DNA of 64,000 bases. Origin: Rhodospirillales bacterium (lineage in GTDB: Bacteria; Pseudomonadota; Alphaproteobacteria; Acetobacterales; Acetobacteraceae). Below the pieces are notes generated by a model. The model ran no database searches. It saw nothing but the letters and a program-made list of their open reading frames with translations, and had not been told where the DNA came from. This document shows positions 42,138-51,113 of this stretch, one piece after another. The position numbers and the translations under genes are program-made. The stretch's first letter is position 1; each line of letters starts with the position of its first letter. Location: positions 60,819 to 124,818 of the forward strand of contig JANXTF010000128.1 in NCBI GenBank assembly GCA_025352565.1, written 5' to 3'.

Positions 42138-43415
42138 ATGCAGAAGCGGTTCGCGGTGATCGGCGCCGGCGCCGGCGGGCTATGCGCCGCCAAGAACCTC
42201 GTGGCGCGGGGTTTCGAGGTGACCATCTTCGAGGTCGGTTCGTGCATCGGCGGTCTTTGGGTTTACGACAACGACAGCGGGCTCAGTCCGGCCTATCGGT
42301 CGCTGCACATCAACTCGGAGGCCCGGGTCAGTTCATTCGGCGATTTCCCGTTTCCCGACGGCATTTCGCTCTACCCGGACCACTGGGAGATGCGGCGGTA
42401 TTTCGAGGCCTATGCCGCGCATTTCGACCTCACGCGGCGCATTCGCTTCAACAGCCGCGTCGTGGCGATCGAGCCGGCCGGGGCTGGCATCACGGTCCGG
42501 CTGGACGACGGCACGGAAGAGCAATTCGATGGCCTAGTCGTCGCCACCGGCCATCAAAGCATTCCACGCCATCCGCCGGAGGTCGCGAGCTTCACCGGCG
42601 AATATCTGCACGCGCACAGCTACCGGGTGCCCGAGGTTTTCACCGGCAAACGGGTGATGGTGATCGGGCCGGGCAACAGCGGCGTGGATATCGCGGCCGA
42701 TATCTGTACGGTCACGGAGCGGACCGTACTGTGCGCGCGCTCTCCGGTGCTCATCATGCCGCGCATGATGTTCGGAGTGCCGAACTCGCGCACGCTCGGC
42801 AAGATCGAGAAGCCGTGGATGCCCTGGCCGCTCCGCATCTGGGCGCGGGCGTTCCTGACGCGCGTGTTCCATGGCCGCATGGAGCAATGGGGCTTCCGCA
42901 CGCCGAAAACCCGCACCCATCCGATCAGCCATCCGACGCTGATTTCGCACATCGCGTGGCAGCGCGTCGCGGTGAGGCCCGGCATTCGCGCCATCGCAGG
43001 CCAGGAGGTACATTTCGTCGATGGCAGCACGGAGACCTTCGACAGCATCATCGCGGCCACCGGCTACGTGACGCAGTTTCCGTATCTGCCGCCCGGCGCA
43101 TCGCCGCTGAACGGCACGCGGCTCGATCTGTACAACCGTATTGTCCATCCGTCGCTGCCCAACGTGTTTTTCATCGGCTTCTTCGACGTGAGCGGCGGCA
43201 GCAATATCCGCATGATGGACGATCAGGCGGAGTACATTGCGGCCATCGCCGGCGGCGCGATCAAGCTGCCGGCGCGCGATACCATGTTGGCCGCGATCGC
43301 GGCGGATCATGCGTGGGCCGAGAAGCAATTCCCGGACAGTCCACGCTATGGGCTGGAACTTGATCCGTTCCGCTATCGCAAGTTGCTGGCACGCGATCAG
43401 GCGCGGGCAGCGTGA
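42138..43415 (+). CDS. FAD-dependent monooxygenase of the FMO/Baeyer-Villiger class
   Basis: A 425-aa flavoprotein with two Rossmann motifs: GAGAGG (residues 9-14) for FAD and GPGNSG for NADPH. Between them lies FTGEYLHAHSYR, the F-x-G-x3-H-x3-Y/F fingerprint of class B flavin monooxygenases. Members oxygenate ketones (Baeyer-Villiger), amines or sulfides. The FMO branch is more likely than a classical BVMO given the short length. AAGGGGGAA precedes the ATG. Its location suggests a ring-opening or heteroatom oxidation step. Confidence 0.88.
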   Translation: MQKRFAVIGAGAGGLCAAKNLVARGFEVTIFEVGSCIGGLWVYDNDSGLSPAYRSLHINSEARVSSFGDFPFPDGISLYPDHWEMRRYFEAYAAHFDLTRRIRFNSRVVAIEPAGAGITVRLDDGTEEQFDGLVVATGHQSIPRHPPEVASFTGEYLHAHSYRVPEVFTGKRVMVIGPGNSGVDIAADICTVTERTVLCARSPVLIMPRMMFGVPNSRTLGKIEKPWMPWPLRIWARAFLTRVFHGRMEQWGFRTPKTRTHPISHPTLISHIAWQRVAVRPGIRAIAGQEVHFVDGSTETFDSIIAATGYVTQFPYLPPGASPLNGTRLDLYNRIVHPSLPNVFFIGFFDVSGGSNIRMMDDQAEYIAAIAGGAIKLPARDTMLAAIAADHAWAEKQFPDSPRYGLELDPFRYRKLLARDQARAA

Positions 43416-43431
43416 TTTAGAACGAAGGCCA

Positions 43432-45081
43432 CTACACCCGCGGCGCGGACAGATAGGCCGGCGCGGGACCGATCGCGTGCATATCCACTTCCACCAGGCT
43501 CGGGCCGGGCACGGCCAGCGCGCGGGCGACGGTGGTGCCGAATTGGTCGGCCTGATCGACGCGGAACCCCGGCAGGCCGGCGAGTTCGGCCAGCCGCATG
43601 AGGTCCGGCCCCCGCAGGTCGCCATAGAAGCGGCGGCCGCCCGCCAGCGCGTCCTGCAAATGGCCGATGGCGGAATAGCGGCCGTCGTTCATGACGATGA
43701 TGCAGACCGGGGCCTGCTCCTGCACCGCCGTCCAGAGCTCGGTCATGCCGAGGGCGAACCCGCCATCGCCCGCCAGCATCAACGTCTTGCGGCCGGAAGC
43801 GCCCACGGCCAGCGCCGCGCCGATGCCGAAAGCCAAACCGGGGCCGATCGCGGCACCCACGGGATGGATCGCGTTGCGCGGGCCATGGACCGGGATCAGG
43901 CGATGGCCCCAGGTGTGGGTGGCGACGGTCGCGTCCCGCACCCAGATCGCGTCCCGGGGCATCACCGCGCGGAGTTGGGCGGGAAAATCGGCGTAGGGGC
44001 CGAGGCTGCGGCCGTATGCGAGACGCGCGCGGCTTCGGGCGTCGGCGAGGTCGTCGCCGAACGCCGGATCGACGGCGATGCGGCCTTGAAGCCTTTGGCG
44101 AAGGCCTTCGAGCGCGAGCGTCGCGTCGCCGCAGACGAACACCTCGGACGGGTATGTGCGGCCATTCGCGCGCGGGTCGATGTCGATCTGGATGAGCGGC
44201 CGGGGGAGCGCCAAGCGGTGATCCATCGTTTCGTGGCCGCGCAGGCGGGAGCCCACGACAAGCATTGCGTCCGCCGTGGCGTAGAACGCCTCGATATCGG
44301 GCGCGCCGTTGCCGTGCAGCGAACCCAGGGTGCGCGCATGATCGTCGTGCACAATGCCGCGCCCGTTCCACGAGTTCACGGCGCAAAAGCCGATGTCCAG
44401 CAGCCGCGTCGCCGCCGCGCCCGCCTCGCGCGCGCCGTTGCCAAGCCAAAGCATCGGACGGCGCGCACGCAGCAGAATTTCGGCGGCGGCGTCGAGCGCC
44501 TTGTCGGCGGGTGGCATCGGCGGGCGCAGCGGCAGCACGAGGCGATCGAGTTCGGCCGGACGATCCATCGCGGCGCGCTGCAGGTCGATCGGGATTTCGA
44601 CCGTGACGGGGCCGGTCGGGGCCGACAATGCGCAGGCGGCGGCGGCGCAAAGCGTGCCGAACGCGTCCTGCGTTGAGCGGATGCGGAACACGGCCTTGCA
44701 GACCGAGGCCAGCATCGCCGCCTGACCGGGCACGTCATGGACCGCCCCCATGTCGCGGTCCAGATAGGGGGTCGCGGTCTGCGACGTGAGGTGCAGAAGC
44801 GGGGAGCCCGCGAATTGCGCTTCCACCAAAGCGGGCACCGCATTGGCCGCTCCTGGCCCGGTGCTGGTGATAAGGACGCCCAGACCGCCGGTCACGCGGG
44901 CAAAGGCGTCGGCCATGTGGCCACCGCCGGTTTCCCCGCGGACGGGGATGAACCGGATGGCATTGCGACGGCCGATCGCGTCCAGCATTGGGATGTTGTG
45001 GATCGAGACGATGCCGAAGGCGGTGGCGACGCCGCACGCGGTCAGAAACTCCGCCACAAGATCGCCGACGGTGTAGGCCAT
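43432..45081 (-). CDS. Thiamine diphosphate-dependent enzyme, acetolactate synthase-like
   Basis: A 549-aa ThDP enzyme of the POX/AHAS superfamily. The cofactor-activating Glu50 is in PVRGETGGGHMADAFARV, and the ThDP/Mg motif is GDGGFALGMTELWTAVQ with the closing Asn in VMNDGRYS. Three domains are in the usual order. It may decarboxylate a 2-oxo acid or act on an acyl-CoA, as oxalyl- and 2-hydroxyacyl-CoA lyases do. It is the last gene of the operon that starts at 50.36 kb and begins five bases after the binding-protein gene. It converges on the FMO gene. Confidence 0.88.
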   Translation of the reverse strand: MAYTVGDLVAEFLTACGVATAFGIVSIHNIPMLDAIGRRNAIRFIPVRGETGGGHMADAFARVTGGLGVLITSTGPGAANAVPALVEAQFAGSPLLHLTSQTATPYLDRDMGAVHDVPGQAAMLASVCKAVFRIRSTQDAFGTLCAAAACALSAPTGPVTVEIPIDLQRAAMDRPAELDRLVLPLRPPMPPADKALDAAAEILLRARRPMLWLGNGAREAGAAATRLLDIGFCAVNSWNGRGIVHDDHARTLGSLHGNGAPDIEAFYATADAMLVVGSRLRGHETMDHRLALPRPLIQIDIDPRANGRTYPSEVFVCGDATLALEGLRQRLQGRIAVDPAFGDDLADARSRARLAYGRSLGPYADFPAQLRAVMPRDAIWVRDATVATHTWGHRLIPVHGPRNAIHPVGAAIGPGLAFGIGAALAVGASGRKTLMLAGDGGFALGMTELWTAVQEQAPVCIIVMNDGRYSAIGHLQDALAGGRRFYGDLRGPDLMRLAELAGLPGFRVDQADQFGTTVARALAVPGPSLVEVDMHAIGPAPAYLSAPRV

Positions 45082-45086
45082 GCGGG

Positions 45087-46325
45087 TCAGACCTTCACGA
45101 GCTTGCAGCCGCCTTCGGTGAGCGGCCTTGCCGCCTGCGCCGCCGGAAGCGTTCCCGCGATCGTGCAGAAATCCCAGTCGCCCCGGCTTTCGGATGGCTT
45201 CTTCACATGCAGCAACAGCATGTCGTGCAGCGCCATGCCGTCCTCGCGGATGGCACTCTGGCCAAACAGCGGGTCTTGCATCGGCGTTGCCTTCATCGCG
45301 CGCACCGTGGCGCGGCCATCGGCCTTCGCCGCTGGAACACCCAGCGCGGCGGCGACCTTGAGGTAGTGGAGCGCGCCGGCATAGGCGTTGGCGAAATTCT
45401 TGTTCGGGCGCTGATTCGGCACCAGCACGGCGAGGCGATCGGAGAAATTGCGCGTGGCGTCGTCGCGATCCCAATAGAAGGGGCTGGAAAAATAACTGCC
45501 TTGCGCGACTTCGAGCCCGATCGCGTGCAGCGTCGGCTCGCCCATGAAGGGGGCCGCCAGGATGCCGCCCGCCTTGGGCACGCCGAATTCATGGGCCTGC
45601 TTCATGCTCGTGGTCAGGTCATCGCCCGCGTTGGCGAGGCAGACGACTTTCGCGCCGCTGCTCTGGGCCTGGAGCAGCAGACTGGAGAAATCGGTGGTGC
45701 CGGGGAAGGCGTAGGTGACGGTTCCGAGCACCTTGCCGCCGGATTCGGTCACGGCCCGGCTCGCATCGCTCACCATGGATTTGCCGAGTTCGTAGTTGGG
45801 CATGATGAAGAACCAGCTATCGCCGCCCTGCCGCACGACCGCCTTCACCAGCGACGCCGCGAGGGCGTATGTGTCGGAGGCGAACTGCACATGGTTGGGC
45901 CCGCAGCTCCCGCGCGTCAGTTCGGACGTGGCCGCCGACGTGACCAACCCGACCTTGTTCTTCTCCTCGAGAACGGCACCCGCCGCGAGGGCCAGCGCCG
46001 ACATGGGAAAGTCGAGCACGGCATCCACGCCGTCGCGGTCGAGCCAGCCGCGCATGATGCTGAGGCCCACATCGGGCTTGAGCTGGAAGTCGGCGACCAC
46101 GAGGTCCACCCCGATGCCCGGGTGCAGCTTGTTGAAGTCCTCGATGGCCAGCTTGATCGAGCCAACGCTGCCTCTGCCCGTCAGTTCGGCGTAGGGGCCG
46201 TTCATGTCGGTAAGACAGCCGAGCTTGATGCGCTCGCCCGCGGCGTTCGCGCGCCCGATGAAGGGCATCGGCAACGCGGCCGCGGCAGTGGCTGCGAGAA
46301 GCGTGCGGCGTGAGACGAGAGGCAT
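45087..46325 (-). CDS. Orphan LivK-type ABC solute-binding protein (paralogue)
   Basis: A 412-aa type I binding protein with a Tat leader (MPLVSRRTLLAATAAAALPM). Mature segments IKLGCLTDMNGPYAELTGRG, QGGDSWFFIMPNYELGKSM and SGAKVVCLANAGDDL line up with the protein at 38.3-39.5 kb, so the two are paralogues. GAAGGGAAG lies before the ATG at 46325; an in-frame ATG at 46352 is less likely. No transporter subunits are nearby. It is within the operon between an enoyl-CoA hydratase and the ThDP enzyme. Confidence 0.88.
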   Translation of the reverse strand: MPLVSRRTLLAATAAAALPMPFIGRANAAGERIKLGCLTDMNGPYAELTGRGSVGSIKLAIEDFNKLHPGIGVDLVVADFQLKPDVGLSIMRGWLDRDGVDAVLDFPMSALALAAGAVLEEKNKVGLVTSAATSELTRGSCGPNHVQFASDTYALAASLVKAVVRQGGDSWFFIMPNYELGKSMVSDASRAVTESGGKVLGTVTYAFPGTTDFSSLLLQAQSSGAKVVCLANAGDDLTTSMKQAHEFGVPKAGGILAAPFMGEPTLHAIGLEVAQGSYFSSPFYWDRDDATRNFSDRLAVLVPNQRPNKNFANAYAGALHYLKVAAALGVPAAKADGRATVRAMKATPMQDPLFGQSAIREDGMALHDMLLLHVKKPSESRGDWDFCTIAGTLPAAQAARPLTEGGCKLVKV

Positions 46326-46363
46326 GGAATTCTTCCCTTCAGACGGTTTCATGGGCGCGATCC

Positions 46364-47128
46364 TCAGCGGCTTCGCCACACGGGCGGCCGGCGTTCGGCG
46401 AAGGCGGCAGCACCCTCGCGCGCATCCTCGGAGGCCAGCACAGGCCCGGTGATCTCCTGCTGGCGGGTGAACATGTCGGCGATGTCCCAGTCCCGCTGCT
46501 CGACGATCACGCGCTTGCTGGCGGCGATCGAAAGCGGCGCGTTGGCGAGGATGCGGCGGGCGAGGCGCCTGGCTTCCGCCAGGGCCTCGCCGGGCTCCGC
46601 CAGGGCGTTGATCAGGCCGTAACGCTCCAGGCGCTCGGCGCTCACCATGTCTCCGGTCAACGCCAGTTCCATCGCGATGCGCTGGGGAATGAGGCGCGGC
46701 AGACGCAGCAGGCCGCCGGCGGCGGCGGCGAGGCCGCGCCTGACTTCGGGCAAGCCAAATTGCGCGTTGCGCGCCGCCACCAGCAGGTCGCACGCGAGTG
46801 CCGCTTCGAAGCCGCCCGCCAGGGCGTAGCCCTCAACCGCGGCAATCAGCGGTTTTTTCGGCGGCGTCATCGCGATGCCGAGAATGCCCCTGCCCTCGAC
46901 GCGGGTGCTTTCGCCGCGCAGGAAGGCTTTGAGGTCCATGCCGGAACAGAAATTCCCGCCCGCGCCGGTGAGGATGCCGACGCGCAGGTCGTCGCGCGCA
47001 TCGAGTTCATCGACGGCCGCGCACACGCCGTACGACACCGCGCGGTTGACCGCGTTGCGCTGCGCGGGCCGGTTGATGGTGATGATGACGACACCGTCGT
47101 CATGTTCGACCAGAACCTCGTCGCTCAT
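46364..47128 (-). CDS. Enoyl-CoA hydratase/isomerase family protein
   Basis: A 254-aa crotonase-fold protein. The oxyanion segment NFCSGMDLKAF and both catalytic glutamates (LPEVRRGL and AMELALTGD) are present, so hydratase activity is expected. The start overlaps the preceding gene's stop as ATGA. Here the context, downstream of acyl-CoA ligase and dehydrogenase genes in the same regulon, supports a beta-oxidation-like role on the pathway acyl-CoA. Confidence 0.9.
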   Translation of the reverse strand: MSDEVLVEHDDGVVIITINRPAQRNAVNRAVSYGVCAAVDELDARDDLRVGILTGAGGNFCSGMDLKAFLRGESTRVEGRGILGIAMTPPKKPLIAAVEGYALAGGFEAALACDLLVAARNAQFGLPEVRRGLAAAAGGLLRLPRLIPQRIAMELALTGDMVSAERLERYGLINALAEPGEALAEARRLARRILANAPLSIAASKRVIVEQRDWDIADMFTRQQEITGPVLASEDAREGAAAFAERRPPVWRSR

Positions 47129-48246
47129 GCCCCTGCCCCCAAGTTGGCCATACGCTCCATGGCATCGAGATATTCGGTTTGCAGCCGCATCATCACCTCG
47201 CGCACCGAGGTTTCCTCGTTCACCGAGGTGACGGATTGTCCGACCGGGAACGAGTAGAGGTCGCGCCGTTCGGAACGGACGATGCGGGCGTGGATTTCGT
47301 TATAGAGAATGCCCTGCAGCGGGGTGGGCAGATAGCCGGGCGCGTCCGGCTTCTCCCAGGCCTCGGACATCCGGCTTCGCACCATTCGCACCGGCTTGCC
47401 GGTACGGACGCGGCTGCGCACGGTGTCCTCGGCGCGGGTGGCGAACAGCACGTTCTTCTCGAACGGCGTCAGTTCGCTCTCGCGCGTGCCGAGCCAGATG
47501 GTGCCGCACCAGACGCCTTGGGCACCCATCGCCAGCGCAGCCGCGATCTGGCTGCCGCGCGTTATGCCGCCGGCCGCCAGCACCGGCAGATCGGGGCACA
47601 CCTCCACCACCTGTGGCACCAGCACCAGGGTGGAGATATCGCCGGTGTGGCCGCCCGCCTCGGTGCCTTGCGCGATGATGAGTTGGACGCCCGCCGCGCG
47701 CTGGCGGACCGCGTGCGCGGCCTTGCCGCACAGGGCGCCGATCATCACGCCCGCCTGCCGCAACTCCGCCACCACATCGGGCGGCGGGGCGCCCAATGCG
47801 CTCACCACCAGCTTCACCTGGCTGTGGCGCAACGCGACCTTGAGCAGGCGGCGCGCGCCATCGGGCGTCATGTTGCCACGGCCTTCCACGATCTCGCGAT
47901 GCACGCGTCGGCGGTCATCGTCGGGTAGAGGCGGGACGCCGGCATCGGCCAGGATCGCTTCCATGAAGGCGAGATGGGCGCCAGGGATCAGCCGCTCCGG
48001 GTCGCCGACCTGTTCGGCCTCGCGGTCGTAGCTGCTCGGGATCAGCACATCGACGCCGTAGGGGCGGCCTGCGACATGCTCGTCGATCCAGCGCAATTCC
48101 TGCTCGAGCAATTCGGGAGCGAAGGTGGAGGCGCCCAGCACGCCGAAGCCGCCCGCCTTGGTGACTTCCACCACCACGTCGCGGCAATGCGAGAAGGCGA
48201 AGATCGGCACGTCGCAGCCGAGGGTATGGGCGATCGCCGTTCGCAT
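47125..48246 (-). CDS. Nitronate monooxygenase-like FMN protein
   Basis: A 373-aa TIM-barrel flavoprotein of the NMO/2-nitropropane dioxygenase family. The FMN-site blocks are QGTEAGGHTGDIST, VLAAGGITRGSQIAAALAMGAQGVW and the family's GTIWLGTRES. Many proteins of this family do not oxidise nitronates and some act as enoyl reductases, so the reaction is open. GAGGGAG precedes the ATG at 48246, one base after the ligase gene. It overlaps the downstream hydratase (ATGA). Confidence 0.87.
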   Translation of the reverse strand: MRTAIAHTLGCDVPIFAFSHCRDVVVEVTKAGGFGVLGASTFAPELLEQELRWIDEHVAGRPYGVDVLIPSSYDREAEQVGDPERLIPGAHLAFMEAILADAGVPPLPDDDRRRVHREIVEGRGNMTPDGARRLLKVALRHSQVKLVVSALGAPPPDVVAELRQAGVMIGALCGKAAHAVRQRAAGVQLIIAQGTEAGGHTGDISTLVLVPQVVEVCPDLPVLAAGGITRGSQIAAALAMGAQGVWCGTIWLGTRESELTPFEKNVLFATRAEDTVRSRVRTGKPVRMVRSRMSEAWEKPDAPGYLPTPLQGILYNEIHARIVRSERRDLYSFPVGQSVTSVNEETSVREVMMRLQTEYLDAMERMANLGAGA

Positions 48247-48247
48247 G

Positions 48248-50356
48248 TCAGGCTCCCTCGTTGATTTGTTCGTCGCGCCAGACACAAAGCGCGTCCAGCG
48301 CCTCGACCCGGTCGCCGCGCACCCAGAGCGGGTTCACATCCATCTCGACAAGGTCCGCGCCGAAGCCGAGCGCCGCATCGCCGATGCGCGCGACCGTTTC
48401 GCACACCGCATCGAGATTGCAAGGCGGCAGGCCGCGGCTGCCGGCCAGCAGCTTCGCGCCGCGCAGGCTCGCCAGCATCCGCCGCACCTCGGCGGGATGC
48501 ACCGGGAGCAGGCAGAGTGCGACATCGTGCAGGATCTCGACCCAGATGCCGCCCAGGCCCACCGCCAGTACCGGGCCCCATTGGGCGTCGCGCGAGACGC
48601 CCACGAACAACTCGACGCCCTGCTCGCGCATGGCGGCCACCAGCACGCCATCGATCGCCGCATTCGGCGCGTGACGCCGCACGGATTCGGTGATGCGGCG
48701 CCACCCGTCTCGCACGGCGGCCTCGCCATCCAGACCGAGGGCGACGCCGCCGATGTCGCTCTTGTGGGCAATATCGGCGGACGCGATCTTCAGCACCACC
48801 GCGCCGCCCAACGCCCGCGCGGCGGCGACCGCGTCGTCCACGGTGCGGGCAAGCGTCATCGTCACCACCGGAACGCCGTTCGCGGCGAGGCATTGCAGTG
48901 CGGCATGTTCCGTTCGTGGGCGTTCGGAGATCGCGGGCGGCGCGATCGGCGCCGCCGGCCGCGGGCGCCGCATCCCCTCGGACCACCGCATCACCCCCGA
49001 CAGCCCGGTCAGCGCGCGGTCCAGGCCGCAGGCGAGGTAGGGCAAGGCGGTTTCGCTTACGATGCGGCGGGACAGGTCGGTGAGGTGCGTCGCGGTGTAG
49101 CTGACGACGAAACCAGGCACGTCCGCATAGGTGAGGCTTTGGGCCAGCGCGGTGTGGAGGTCGGTGAGGCGCTCGCTGATGTCCGCCTCGGTCGTCGGCA
49201 CCTCGTAGTACGGGACAAGCATCGCGGCGATGCCCGGCTGCGCGGCCAGGATGCCGACGGCGGCACCGCATTGCGCGGGCGTGATGGCGCCGGTCAGGTC
49301 GAGCGGATTATGCGGGGTCGCGAAGCCGGGGATGGTGGCGCGAAGCGCGTCGGCGGCGGCTTCGGTCAGCGCCGGGAGCGTCATGCCGCGCGCCTCGGCC
49401 GTGTCGGCGGCGATCTCGCAGATGCCGCCGGAGTTGGAGACGATGCCCAGCCCCCCCGCCCGCAAAACGCCGGTGCTGGCGGCGATATCCGCGGTGGCCA
49501 GCAAATCCTCGATGTTGCGCGCGCGGATGGCGCCGAACTGGCGGCAGATGCCGTCGAACACGCGGTCGTCGCCGACCAGGGCGCCGGTATGCGCCAAAGC
49601 GGATTTCGCCGTCACCTCGGTGGCGCCGACCTTGAGCACCACGACCGGCTTGCCCGCCTCGCGTGCCGCATCGAGCGCGGCGAGGAACGCCGGCGGGTCG
49701 CGCACCGTCTCGATGAACAGCGCGAAGGCGCGGGTCGCCGGGTTCGCCACGAGCGCCTGCATGAAGGCGGCGCAATCGAGGTCGGCCTCGTTGCCGGTGG
49801 CGATGACGTGGCTGAGGCCGACATCCTGCTGGGCGCCCAGCGTGGCCAGAAAAAACGCGGTGGCACCGCTCTGGGATATGATCGCCACGCCGCTGGCCTG
49901 GCTGGGGCGCCGCACGGGCGTGGTCCAGACCGGCACGCCATCGGCGAAGTTGATGAAGCCGAGGCTGTTCGGCCCGAGCAGGCGGATACCGAACGCGCGG
50001 GCGACCTCGGCAAGCTGGCTTTGCAACGCAACGCCCTCGGCACCCGTCTCGGCGAAACCGGAGGTGAGCACCACGGCCGATCGCGCGCCGGCGGCGCCGA
50101 GGTCCCGCAGCGCCTCGATCACCGCCTCGCCAGGGACAAGGATGACGCCGAGATCGACCGGGGCTCCGATCGCGGCGCAACTGACCGACGCAAGTTGGCC
50201 ATGGACCATGAAGCCGCGCCGATTGACCAGATGAACCGCGCCCGTGAAGCCGGCGGTGGTGAGGTTGTCGAACGCGGTGCGAGACCAGCGCGAGCGGTCG
50301 GAAGCGCCGATAATGGCGATCGAGCGCGGGCGCAGCAGATCCTGGGCCTGATTCAA
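48248..50356 (-). CDS. ADP-forming acyl-CoA synthetase family protein
   Basis: A 702-aa protein of the NDP-forming acyl-CoA synthetase type. The CoA-binding domain begins SIAIIGASDRS, the ligase domain has LGPNSLGF and the phospho-His loop KSALAHTGALVGDD, and the C-terminal third is an ATP-grasp domain (LKIASADIAHKSDIGGVALGL). It interconverts acyl-CoA and acid with ADP/ATP. I chose TTG 50356 because upstream in-frame codons would pass through the putative promoter and operator. That TTG overlaps the stop of a 7-codon ORF that has a strong ribosome site. Confidence 0.84.
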   Translation of the reverse strand: MNQAQDLLRPRSIAIIGASDRSRWSRTAFDNLTTAGFTGAVHLVNRRGFMVHGQLASVSCAAIGAPVDLGVILVPGEAVIEALRDLGAAGARSAVVLTSGFAETGAEGVALQSQLAEVARAFGIRLLGPNSLGFINFADGVPVWTTPVRRPSQASGVAIISQSGATAFFLATLGAQQDVGLSHVIATGNEADLDCAAFMQALVANPATRAFALFIETVRDPPAFLAALDAAREAGKPVVVLKVGATEVTAKSALAHTGALVGDDRVFDGICRQFGAIRARNIEDLLATADIAASTGVLRAGGLGIVSNSGGICEIAADTAEARGMTLPALTEAAADALRATIPGFATPHNPLDLTGAITPAQCGAAVGILAAQPGIAAMLVPYYEVPTTEADISERLTDLHTALAQSLTYADVPGFVVSYTATHLTDLSRRIVSETALPYLACGLDRALTGLSGVMRWSEGMRRPRPAAPIAPPAISERPRTEHAALQCLAANGVPVVTMTLARTVDDAVAAARALGGAVVLKIASADIAHKSDIGGVALGLDGEAAVRDGWRRITESVRRHAPNAAIDGVLVAAMREQGVELFVGVSRDAQWGPVLAVGLGGIWVEILHDVALCLLPVHPAEVRRMLASLRGAKLLAGSRGLPPCNLDAVCETVARIGDAALGFGADLVEMDVNPLWVRGDRVEALDALCVWRDEQINEGA

Positions 50357-50376
50357 CCGACGATGCCGCGAAGCAT
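50353..50376 (-). CDS. 7-codon leader ORF before the ADP-forming ligase
   Basis: ATG CTT CGC GGC ATC GTC GGT TGA, encoding MLRGIVG. It has GGGAGGGAAGGGAG upstream and its stop overlaps the TTG start of the ligase (TTGA). It would bring ribosomes to a start that lacks its own ribosome site. A one-base sequencing or real frameshift that joins MLRGIVG to the ligase is the alternative. Confidence 0.35.
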   Translation of the reverse strand: MLRGIVG

Positions 50377-50417
50377 GACCGCGCTCCCTTCCCTCCCGGT
50401 CTGCGCCGGACGGATAG

Positions 50418-50446
50418 GTAGTATTAGTTACTGGTAAGAATGGCAA
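50418..50446 (-). promoter_or_regulatory. Possible promoter of the ligase-NMO-hydratase-SBP-ThDP operon
   Basis: On the minus strand TTGCCA (50446-50441), 17 bases, then TACTAC (50423-50418). The putative TetR site fills the spacer, the classic place for a repressor to block RNA polymerase. The -10 is a poor match. Confidence 0.35.
50429..50440. promoter_or_regulatory. Putative TetR operator 4 (TACTGGTAAGAA)
   Basis: Matches TACT-N4-AGTA with one mismatch in the right arm (AGAA). On the other strand it reads TTCTTACCAGTA and shares ACCAGTA with operator 1. It lies between the proposed -35 and -10 of the five-gene operon. Confidence 0.5.
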
Positions 50447-50510
50447 CCGTTGGTCGAGAGATCGGCTGAATCGTATGCTCTCGCAGTCAGCCGCGCTCGC
50501 TCACATCCAG

Positions 50511-51014
50511 CTAGAACGGAATCTCATCGTCCAGATCGCCGCCCTTGGGCGCATCCCACTGCGGTCCGCCGCCGCCAGCACCGGCCCGGGTCGGCTGCCG
50601 TGCCGGGGTCGCCGCGCGCTCGCGTGGCTGATACCCGCCGCCATCTTCTCCGCCGCCGCTGCCGCGCGTGTCGAGCATGGTCAGTTCGCCCTTGAACTTC
50701 CCGATCACCACTTCGGTGGTGTATTTCTCCTGGCCCGCCTGGTCGGTCCATTTCCGCGTCTGCAAAGCGCCCTCGACATACACCTTGGCGCCCTTCTTGA
50801 CGTATTTCTCGACCACATCGGCGATCCGGTCGTTGAACACCACGACGCGGTGCCACTCGGTGCGCTCCTTGCGCTCGCCGCTGGCGCGGTCGTTCCAGGT
50901 CTCGCTGGTGGCCATCGTGAAGTTCACGATCTTCTCGCCGCCCTGCGTGGTGCGGATCTCCGGATCCTTGCCGAGATTGCCCACGAGGATAACCTTGTTC
51001 ACGCTGCCAGCCAT
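50511..51014 (-). CDS. ssb: Single-stranded DNA-binding protein
   Basis: A 167-aa SSB. Residues 1-110 are the OB fold ([19 protein letters not shown], with the ssDNA-contact aromatics in ETWND and [11 protein letters not shown]). A Gly/Gln/Arg-rich linker leads to the acidic tip DLDDEIPF, which binds partners in replication and repair. The start is the ATG at 51014. It is transcribed divergently from uvrA across a LexA box, so it is likely SOS-induced. Confidence 0.97.
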   Translation of the reverse strand: MAGSVNKVILVGNLGKDPEIRTTQGGEKIVNFTMATSETWNDRASGERKERTEWHRVVVFNDRIADVVEKYVKKGAKVYVEGALQTRKWTDQAGQEKYTTEVVIGKFKGELTMLDTRGSGGGEDGGGYQPRERAATPARQPTRAGAGGGGPQWDAPKGGDLDDEIPF

Positions 51015-51113
51015 CTTGACCCACTCCCTCGATACCAACCGACCATAGCCCGCGCGCACGCCAGCGTCACCCGCGTTGGGGTTCCATGCCGGCGATGAAG
51101 CGCCATATAAGCA

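Noticed and set aside
50463..50493. Inverted repeat CGGCTGA/TCAGCCG downstream of ssb
   Set aside because: The 17-base loop and lack of a U-tract make it a weak terminator candidate; it could be chance in GC-rich DNA.
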